A stretch of 11,515 nucleotides of DNA from Nitrospira sp. (GTDB lineage Bacteria; UBA9089; CG2-30-40-21; SBAY01). Below the pieces are notes generated by a model that did not search any database, was not told the DNA's origin, and saw nothing but the letters and a program-made list of their open reading frames with translations. The translations under genes and the position numbers were made by a program. Below are positions 5,977 to 11,515 of this stretch, one piece after another (the stretch's first letter is position 1; the number at the start of each line of letters is the position of its first letter). The DNA lies in the NCBI GenBank assembly GCA_005239945.1, contig SBAY01000351.1:1-11515 (forward strand), given 5' to 3'.

Positions 5977-6367
5977 GGGATATCCTCTTTCTGAATAATT
6001 CATCATATTCATCAAGATAAGGCTTTAATTCAAAGTAATTATCCATTATCTCAGTTTCAAAATCTACTCGTTTTTGTTCATCCTGCGAAAAGATAATCTT
6101 ACCTTCTTTTATTACTTTAAATTTAAGTGTCAAAGGCATCGTGTTAAGTATTCTTATATCAATATTATCATTTGGGATACTACCTAATAATTCCTCATCT
6201 TTTTTCAAATAGTAATCCATATTTCCTTCTTTTAAATAAACTGCAATATCGATATCACTATCAGGAAGTACCGTTTGGGTAGCATAAGAGCCATATAGAT
6301 AGACAAATAATATATCTTTATCCTTTGGGAGGTAATTTTTGATTTTTTTATTATTTATCAAACTCAT
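5969..6367 (-). CDS. mntA: MntA-family nucleotidyltransferase antitoxin (second pair)
   Basis: A 132-residue MNT-domain protein. G26-S27, ten residues, D38 and D40 give an intact GSX10DXD, and D70 in DNIDIR is the likely third metal ligand. The C-terminal part (EIMDNYFELKPYLDEYDELFRKR) is the helical tail usual in MntA proteins and missing from the shorter MntA at 1172-1444. The expected activity is transfer of AMP from ATP to the HepT tyrosine. Its ATG overlaps the stop codon of the phosphohexomutase gene by one base (TAATG), with AAGGAAGGAG immediately before, and its end overlaps hepT by 8 bases. It is therefore embedded in a sugar-metabolism operon with no room for a promoter of its own except inside the upstream gene. 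Confidence 0.92.
   Translation of the reverse strand: MSLINNKKIKNYLPKDKDILFVYLYGSYATQTVLPDSDIDIAVYLKEGNMDYYLKKDEELLGSIPNDNIDIRILNTMPLTLKFKVIKEGKIIFSQDEQKRVDFETEIMDNYFELKPYLDEYDELFRKRISHG
5983..5988 (-). promoter_or_regulatory. Ribosome binding site choosing the second hepT start
   Basis: AGAGGA on the minus strand, six bases before the ATG at 5974-5976 and inside the last codons of mntA. It favours the 155-residue HepT over a version 13 residues longer beginning further inside mntA. Confidence 0.6.
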
Positions 6368-8574
6368 TATCTCCTTCCTTCATCTTCAAAAAATATTTCT
6401 TCCTGTTTTTTTAAAATCTTATATTCAGAATTGTCTTTTAAATCTTTAATCGAATCATCGATATATTTTTTAAACCCATTGGCGACTAATCCCTGCGGGT
6501 CTTTCCCATAGCCACTCAATCTTTTATTTATCCAGTCTTTTACCTCTTTTTCAGTCTTTTTACCGGCCAGAACTAATTGAGTTTGCTCTTTGAATTCAGG
6601 GAGAAATCTTTCTCCAAAATCTATTTTATTCTCTAATGATATTAACCCGGATAACCGTAAGGCATATTCAGGTAATTCAACCCCTATAATTTTCAACATC
6701 TTAGAGGTAAGGTCATCACCTATTTTCATAACTATTTTGTCAAGTTTTTGTTTAACTTCAACCAAATCTTCATCCCTTGCTTCTAAGCCTAAAGGTTCTG
6801 ATTTCATCTCGATATAAATTTTATTCTTTGGCTCGGTTCCTGAAGGTCGAATTGCAATTTTAGTCCCATTTTTAAGTTTAAATATAAGAAAATTTCGTCC
6901 CGCTTTATCGGTTTCGGATTTAAACGGGCCGAATACGCCTTCTTCATTCCAATGGTCAATAACCTCTATTATTTCGATTCCTCCTATTTCTTTAGGTGGA
7001 TTTTTACGCAATTGTTCTTGAATAGTGGTCATCCTTTCTATTCCGACCGCTCCCTGCATTACTGTGGTAATTAAATATGTTTTGTAATAGCCATATTCCT
7101 TATATATCTCATTTAGATAATCATAAAGTAGTTTACCCTGGGATTTAAGGTAGACAGTCATTTCTGCTAAAATAAGGGCAGCGCTGGCAGCATCTTTATC
7201 ACGAATTTTGGAAGTGAGTAAAATTCCATGACTTTCCTCTGCTCCCATTATAAAATCCTCTACCACTCCTTTTATATGCCTAAATTCTCCTTTTGTCTCT
7301 AGCTGATGCAGGACATCAGCGATGTATTTAATTCCCACCAAAAGGTTGCCAATAGTTCTTGCTCCAAAATGTTTTCCTATGGCAGAAATAAGTTCGGTGG
7401 TAACTTCAGTTTTTACTAAAATAGGATTTTCAGGCAAATTCCCTTGTTGTTTGCGGGTATTTAACACATAATGGGTGATAAGCACGGCAATTTCATTACC
7501 GGTTAAAAATGTCCAATTGTTAGCCTTATCGGGTATCATTACACCAATTCTATCTGCATCCGGGTCCGTAGAGATAACAATATCAGCCTTTACTTCCTTT
7601 GCCTTCTCAACAGCCATGCCCATTGATTCGGGCACCTCTGGATTAGGTATTCTATATTTAACATTGGGAAAGTTGCCATCCAGACTACATTGGGGCTCAA
7701 TATTAATTAATTCAAAGCCTGCACTTTTCAAAACCTCTCCTACTGTAAATAGCCCTGTCCCATGTAATGGGGTAAAGACTACCTTAGCTCCTCGGGCATC
7801 TTTTTTTAAGGACAGGTTAAGAATGGTGTCAATATATCTTCTTCGTAGTTCTGGAGAAATGAATCTAATTAACCCTTTTTTAACCCCTTCTTCAAAGTCA
7901 ATACTCTTTACCTCCAGAATTTCATTGACCATATTAGCTATATCTTCATCTTCCGGAGGTATTGGTTGTCCTCCGCGATTATCATAAAATTTACTGCCAT
8001 TGTCATCAGGAGGATTATGGGAGGCACTTATATTCAATCCCCCATCTGCCTTAAGTTCTCTTATAAAGAAGGATAGTTCCGGGGTAGAAATATATGAATT
8101 CGGCTCAATAAAAGCAACCACCCCGTTTCCGGCACAAATACATGCGGACATATAAGCTAAATCTTTAGAAGTAATGCCCAGCACAGGATTGGGAAGAGCC
8201 TTATTATATATTCCTCTTGAATCGTTAAATACCCTGACATCGTAAGCAATCACTATCTTCAAGGAGTCCTGGTTATATTTCTTCCTTAAATAGTCCACAT
8301 ATCCCTGAACAGAAGTAGCCAGGGTGTACGGATTTATCCTGTTAGTTCCAATTCCTACTGGTCCTCGTCGCCCGCCTGTACCAAAAAGAATAACCTGATA
8401 GAAACTGTCCAATAAGAGATCCCACTTCTTTTTATCAATTAAATCAACAATTTGAGGTTTGTAATCTGTAAATTGTTTATCGGTCAACCAGCGTTCAATA
8501 TTTTCAAGTGCCTCTTTTTTATATTTGGATTCAACCTGAAGTGAATTAAATCCTTCTTTAATTAATTCTTGCAT
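6367..8574 (-). CDS. Phosphoglucomutase/phosphomannomutase-family enzyme with C-terminal extension
   Basis: A 735-residue alpha-D-phosphohexomutase that interconverts hexose 1- and 6-phosphates through a phosphoserine. Domains in order: an N-terminal helix region, FGTGGRRG at 64-71, the phosphoserine loop SASHNPP with the serine at 185, TPLHGTG at 268-274, the metal loop DPDADR at 337-342, the sugar loop GAEESHG at 444-450 and the phosphate loop RPSGTEPK at 576-583. All catalytic parts are intact. PgcA-type enzymes are about 580 residues; here about 110 further residues (625-735) follow, mostly charged helices, which I do not recognise. The ATG at 8572-8574 has AAGGAAGG upstream. The gene lies 14 bases after the EEP-family gene and just before mntA. 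Preference for glucose or mannose phosphate cannot be decided from sequence, though the ROK kinase nearby suggests glucose. Confidence 0.95.
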   Translation of the reverse strand: MQELIKEGFNSLQVESKYKKEALENIERWLTDKQFTDYKPQIVDLIDKKKWDLLLDSFYQVILFGTGGRRGPVGIGTNRINPYTLATSVQGYVDYLRKKYNQDSLKIVIAYDVRVFNDSRGIYNKALPNPVLGITSKDLAYMSACICAGNGVVAFIEPNSYISTPELSFFIRELKADGGLNISASHNPPDDNGSKFYDNRGGQPIPPEDEDIANMVNEILEVKSIDFEEGVKKGLIRFISPELRRRYIDTILNLSLKKDARGAKVVFTPLHGTGLFTVGEVLKSAGFELINIEPQCSLDGNFPNVKYRIPNPEVPESMGMAVEKAKEVKADIVISTDPDADRIGVMIPDKANNWTFLTGNEIAVLITHYVLNTRKQQGNLPENPILVKTEVTTELISAIGKHFGARTIGNLLVGIKYIADVLHQLETKGEFRHIKGVVEDFIMGAEESHGILLTSKIRDKDAASAALILAEMTVYLKSQGKLLYDYLNEIYKEYGYYKTYLITTVMQGAVGIERMTTIQEQLRKNPPKEIGGIEIIEVIDHWNEEGVFGPFKSETDKAGRNFLIFKLKNGTKIAIRPSGTEPKNKIYIEMKSEPLGLEARDEDLVEVKQKLDKIVMKIGDDLTSKMLKIIGVELPEYALRLSGLISLENKIDFGERFLPEFKEQTQLVLAGKKTEKEVKDWINKRLSGYGKDPQGLVANGFKKYIDDSIKDLKDNSEYKILKKQEEIFFEDEGRR

Positions 8575-8588
8575 AATAACCTTCCTTT

Positions 8589-9581
8589 CTAAAACTTAAT
8601 CTCCAATTTAGCCACTACAGGCTTATGGTCACTTGCATTCTTGGGGTCAAGAAGATAACAGGTATCTTTATCTAAGCATCGCTTTGGAAAGAAGAAAATA
8701 TGGTCAATGAATATCTTGTGTCGAATATGAGTAAATTCACCCATTTTAGATTGAAGTTTTGTAACTGAGAAAAACTTTTTTTGCAAAATTTTCATCTCTG
8801 GTGAATTAAGCGTAGCATTGAAATCACCGACTAAAATAATTGGAGCCTCAGTTGGCAGTTGCCCCATGATATAAAGAATATGTTCAATTTGCTTGCGTCT
8901 ATTTTTTGATGCCTGCCTGGTTATTTTAGAATTACCTTCTTCTACATTACCTCTTTTCTCCATCTTTAGAGTAGTAAGATGAGTAATAGCAAAGTAGAAC
9001 TCATATTTTTGCTGATTATCCTTAAGCCTGGCAATAATAATCTGTCGCGGCCCAGTATCCCGATTGCCAAGAAAAAGTGAAGGGGTGGTAATAGTAATAG
9101 CTATAGGCTGACCTGGTCTATCTGACCAGAAATCCATAATCTGATATTTTTTAGAAATAAGGAATCCATCTCCTTCCTGGCTATGGGAGAAGTTTTTAAA
9201 ACGGCTACTGCTCCATTTACCTGGATGTGAGTGTATCTGGCTATCGAGTGTTGGACTAAAAAAGCATTGATAAGGAGTATCCATCTCTTTATTCAACATC
9301 TCAATACTATCTACTATTTTATTATTTCCATCCCAACAGACAACAGCTTCCTGTATTCCTACAATATCTGGTTTTTCCTTAGCGATTATCTGACCAAGAA
9401 ATTGGGGATTAGCATTTTCTTCTCTTGCCCCACCAGCAGCATTTGCAGTAATGACTGTAATTTTATCTTTCATCTTAAAACCCTTTGAATTATCACCCTC
9501 ATTCTTTTTTCTCCAACCATTTTTAATCCATTCCCACAAATTTTTCCCTATAATCTCAAATATAATCTCAAATATTTTCAT
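8589..9581 (-). CDS. Endonuclease/exonuclease/phosphatase (EEP) family protein
   Basis: An EEP (DNase I-like) fold metal-dependent phosphoesterase. Numbering from a possible GTG at 9594-9596, all catalytic elements are present: N52 in TANA, E83 in GIQEA, H206 in THL, D258 and N260 in GDFNAT, D298-H299 in IDHI, and D323-H324 in SDHKPVV. The family covers nucleases, lipid phosphatases and sphingomyelinase-like enzymes, so the substrate is open. About 40 residues precede the domain and form an amphipathic, Trp/Ile-rich stretch that could bind membrane; there is no classic signal peptide. The start is uncertain: a GTG that overlaps the yvcK stop (GTGA), ATGs at 9590 and 9581, and an internal ATG before KDKITVIT. 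I chose 9581 because GAGG lies nine bases upstream. Co-translation with yvcK is likely. Confidence 0.88.
   Translation of the reverse strand: MKIFEIIFEIIGKNLWEWIKNGWRKKNEGDNSKGFKMKDKITVITANAAGGAREENANPQFLGQIIAKEKPDIVGIQEAVVCWDGNNKIVDSIEMLNKEMDTPYQCFFSPTLDSQIHSHPGKWSSSRFKNFSHSQEGDGFLISKKYQIMDFWSDRPGQPIAITITTPSLFLGNRDTGPRQIIIARLKDNQQKYEFYFAITHLTTLKMEKRGNVEEGNSKITRQASKNRRKQIEHILYIMGQLPTEAPIILVGDFNATLNSPEMKILQKKFFSVTKLQSKMGEFTHIRHKIFIDHIFFFPKRCLDKDTCYLLDPKNASDHKPVVAKLEIKF
9549..9572. repeat. Perfect 12-bp tandem duplication
   Basis: TATAATCTCAAA occurs twice in a row on the plus strand (9549-9560 and 9561-9572). It lies in the 5' end of the EEP gene, in frame, and encodes a duplicated four-residue hydrophobic/acidic block (FEII twice), lengthening the N-terminal amphipathic segment. 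Confidence 0.85.
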
Positions 9582-9592
9582 TTTCTTCATCC

Positions 9593-10810
9593 TCACTCTT
9601 TTCTAATCACTTTAATCAATGCTTCAACAAGTTTATCCGGGTCATGGCGAATGACCTTCTTTTTTCTAATATCTTCTTCAATCTCAACTTCTTGTACTGC
9701 TTCTATTTCAATTAGTTGAGTATGTTTACCAAGGTTTTCCTTTTGATGATTAAATATCACCTGGACATCTTTATTACTAATCCTTCTGATTTCATCTGAA
9801 AGGTAGCTCAGTTTTTTCGATTGTTCATCCACCTTATCAATGAGAAACCTTGCACCTATTTCACCTTTTTGAGCATCCTTAATTGCATCTTCAAGGGATT
9901 GTTTGACAATTTCATATTCTCTAATTAATCTTTCAGCAGCGTATTGGTTCAGGAATTCCTCACTTATTTCGGCCTTATTAGCAATAAGAAAATCTATCTC
10001 AAAATTTCCATGCTTTCTAATAGCTTCTACATGAGCTGATACGGAATAATCGTCTGTCTCTCCGGGTTCTGTCATAATATTACAGATATAAATTTTAGGG
10101 GCTTTTGAGTTTCTTATTGCGGTTGAGATTCCTTTTACTAACAGATTAGGGATTATACTCGTATAAAGGCTACCCGGTCCAAGGATGATAACATCCGCCT
10201 GTTCTATTGCCTCTATAGCCTCTTCCATAGGTTGTACCTCATTATGATTAGTAATGTTGCCTGAATCTCGATGAGATAAAAAAACTGACTCAATTGGTTG
10301 AAGATTCCTCCTCTTTGGAATATTAGCTTCTTCTTGAATAATTGAACCATCTGCTAATCTTGCACAAAGAATAGTCCGTTCTAAAGTAGGAAAAAGTATA
10401 GTCCCTTTTATAGATAATACATTAGAAATATCCAAAATCGCTTTTCTTAAATTACCTTGATTAATCTGATATAAAGCAATAAGAAGTAAATTCCCTACAC
10501 TGTGACCGGCTAATAGCTTATCTTCCTCGGTATGGAATCTATAATTAAAAAATTTAGACATTAATGGTTCAATATCTTCATCTGCTAATGCAAACAAACA
10601 ATTTCTTATATCTCCTGGAGGTAAAATGTCATATTCATTTATCAACCGTCCAGAACTACCACCACTATCTGATACTGATACAATTGCTGTTAAGTTAGAT
10701 AGGTTTATAATATCAGATTTATCTGAGTTATTATGAACATATCTTTTAAATCCTCTAAGTAATACAGGCAGCCCCGTACCACCACCAATGCAAACTATTT
10801 TTAAAGACAT
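9593..10810 (-). CDS. yvcK: YvcK/CofD-like protein with an internal insertion
   Basis: YvcK proteins bind UDP-sugars and are needed for growth on gluconeogenic carbon sources and for normal cell-wall synthesis; their fold is related to the transferase CofD. Seen here: CIGGGTGLPVLLRG at 7-20, SDSGGSSGRL at 47-56, LPPGDIRN at 63-70, AGHSVGNL at 101-108, GPGSLYTS at 211-218, NIMTEPGETDDYS at 244-256 and the C-terminal VIRHDPDKL at 386-394. The protein has 405 residues against about 320 for the well-known members. The extra length is a charged, coiled-coil-like insertion at roughly 296-362 between QYAAE and the C-terminal motif. The usual neighbours RapZ and WhiA are absent. AGAGGA lies nine bases before the ATG; the stop overlaps or abuts the EEP gene. 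Confidence 0.95.
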   Translation of the reverse strand: MSLKIVCIGGGTGLPVLLRGFKRYVHNNSDKSDIINLSNLTAIVSVSDSGGSSGRLINEYDILPPGDIRNCLFALADEDIEPLMSKFFNYRFHTEEDKLLAGHSVGNLLLIALYQINQGNLRKAILDISNVLSIKGTILFPTLERTILCARLADGSIIQEEANIPKRRNLQPIESVFLSHRDSGNITNHNEVQPMEEAIEAIEQADVIILGPGSLYTSIIPNLLVKGISTAIRNSKAPKIYICNIMTEPGETDDYSVSAHVEAIRKHGNFEIDFLIANKAEISEEFLNQYAAERLIREYEIVKQSLEDAIKDAQKGEIGARFLIDKVDEQSKKLSYLSDEIRRISNKDVQVIFNHQKENLGKHTQLIEIEAVQEVEIEEDIRKKKVIRHDPDKLVEALIKVIRKE

Positions 10811-10828
10811 AAATAGATTTCCTCTTAT

Positions 10829-11386
10829 TTAAAATATCTCGCTTAAATTAAATTTTAGTCCTTTGATTAAATCTGAGGCAACCATATCTCCCGCTTCATA
10901 AATACCTCTAAAATCATAGATTCTACCTGTATGAGAAAATATCTCCATGGTCTTTTTATCCGGCTCTACTATCCAGTATTCTTTAACCCTGTAGGTCTCA
11001 TAAAGTTTCTTTTTAAATATCTTATCTAATTTTTGGGTATAAGGGGAGATAATTTCTACAGCTAAGTCTGGTACTCCTTCAATATACTTCTCTTTAATTA
11101 TATCCAGATTCTCATTAGAAATAAAGAAAATATCAGGTTGAACGATATCCTCATCTGATAATAGAATATCGCAAGGAGCTATAAATACTACTCCTAAATT
11201 ATTTTTAACAACAAATTCATCAAGAATCTCGCTAAGTTTTATAATAATCCTTTGATGATATGGAACTGGTGCTGGTGTCATATAAACCTCCCCATGTATT
11301 ATTTGATACCGCTTTCCATTATCAGGAAAATGAATATAATCTTGATAGGTGAACACTTCCTCTTCTTTTACAGCCGTCTGTCTCAT
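10829..11386 (-). CDS. Uma2-family (DUF820) putative endonuclease
   Basis: A 185-residue member of the Uma2 family, a PD-(D/E)XK-like nuclease fold. Core features are the early YQIIHGEV with E33, VQPDI with D85, PDLAVEIISP with E111, the lysine-rich helix at 123-128 and VKEYWIV at 134-140, which together follow the family pattern of E, D, E and K. Physiological function of these proteins is unknown; they are abundant and often duplicated in cyanobacteria and environmental bacteria. The ATG at 11384-11386 was chosen because AAAGGAG lies nine bases upstream; a GTG at 11420-11422 would overlap the preceding gene. The gene ends 18 bases before yvcK and is probably co-transcribed with it. It is a tandem relative of the partial gene at 11403-11515. 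Confidence 0.9.
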   Translation of the reverse strand: MRQTAVKEEEVFTYQDYIHFPDNGKRYQIIHGEVYMTPAPVPYHQRIIIKLSEILDEFVVKNNLGVVFIAPCDILLSDEDIVQPDIFFISNENLDIIKEKYIEGVPDLAVEIISPYTQKLDKIFKKKLYETYRVKEYWIVEPDKKTMEIFSHTGRIYDFRGIYEAGDMVASDLIKGLKFNLSEIF

Positions 11387-11395
11387 AAGAATCAT

Positions 11396-11402
11396 CTCCT
11401 TT
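11396..11402 (-). promoter_or_regulatory. Ribosome binding site choosing the Uma2 start
   Basis: AAAGGAG on the minus strand, nine bases before the ATG at 11384-11386 and directly after the upstream stop codon. An ATG at 11393-11395 touches this site and is too close to be used, which supports the 185-residue product. Confidence 0.6.
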
Positions 11403-11515
11403 TTAAAATATCTCTTGAACACTAAACTTTAGCCCTTTGATTAAATCTGAAGTCACAATATCTTCTTCTTTATAAATACCCATTGTTTTATAGGAGTTAC
11501 CTTTTAATGATAAAA
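11403..11515 (-). CDS. Uma2-family protein, C-terminal 36 residues only
   Basis: An open frame enters from the right edge and ends with TAA at 11403-11405. Its 36 residues end in GIYKEEDIVTSDLIKGLKF followed by SVQEIF, which aligns with the C-terminus of the Uma2 protein at 10829-11386: 17 of the last 26 residues are identical by hand alignment, and about 62 of 78 bases. This part of the family is the final strand pair and the closing hydrophobic EIF. The stop is 16 bases before the next gene's start. Most of the gene, including any catalytic residues, is outside the window, so activity cannot be judged. Confidence 0.82.
   Translation of the reverse strand, partial: LSLKGNSYKTMGIYKEEDIVTSDLIKGLKFSVQEIF

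Noticed and set aside
7475..7987. Plus-strand open frame of 170 codons opposite the phosphohexomutase
   Set aside because: Antisense to the intact catalytic region of the mutase and without a recognisable domain or ribosome binding site.
11387..11422. Upstream GTG start for the complete Uma2 gene
   Set aside because: It would overlap the preceding gene's coding sequence and lacks a ribosome binding site, whereas the ATG at 11384-11386 has one at good spacing.

Overview
The window is a densely packed, AT-rich bacterial segment in which every supported gene lies on the minus strand, so transcription runs from right to left. Strong AGGAGG-type ribosome binding sites, short gaps and several overlapping start/stop codons point to one or a few long operons. 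The gene content (class 1B-type dihydroorotate dehydrogenase, PyrF, YvcK, ROK sugar kinase, phosphohexomutase) is bacterial. Low-complexity spacers built of 7- or 8-base units together with many small toxin-antitoxin-like genes resemble genomes of uncultivated or environmental phyla, but I cannot name a phylum from this sequence alone.

In transcription order: the tail of a Uma2-family gene (11403-11515) is followed by a second, related Uma2 gene, then YvcK/CofD-like protein, an endonuclease/exonuclease/phosphatase-family protein, a large phosphoglucomutase/phosphomannomutase-type enzyme, a MntA-HepT toxin-antitoxin pair, a ROK-family sugar kinase and a lone HEPN-domain protein. A 226-bp array of 7-base units separates that protein from a flavodoxin-like protein. 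Next come a small protein plus TumE/DUF6516-type toxin pair, then pyrD, a second MntA-HepT pair and pyrF, which runs off the left edge.

Two metabolic themes are visible. The right half handles central carbon and cell-envelope sugar metabolism (YvcK, phosphohexomutase, ROK kinase). The left end carries two steps of de novo pyrimidine synthesis (PyrD, PyrF). Both blocks are interrupted by a MntA-HepT module placed in the same orientation and, in the sugar block, translationally interlocked with its neighbours.

The most unusual features are the spacers. Three intergenic stretches are tandem arrays of 7- or 8-base units, each with a constant and a variable part. Two of them run into the 3' ends of the adjacent genes and supply their last codons and stop codons. 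No tRNA, rRNA, CRISPR array, transposase or convincing rho-independent terminator was found, and there is no gene-free stretch longer than 300 bases.
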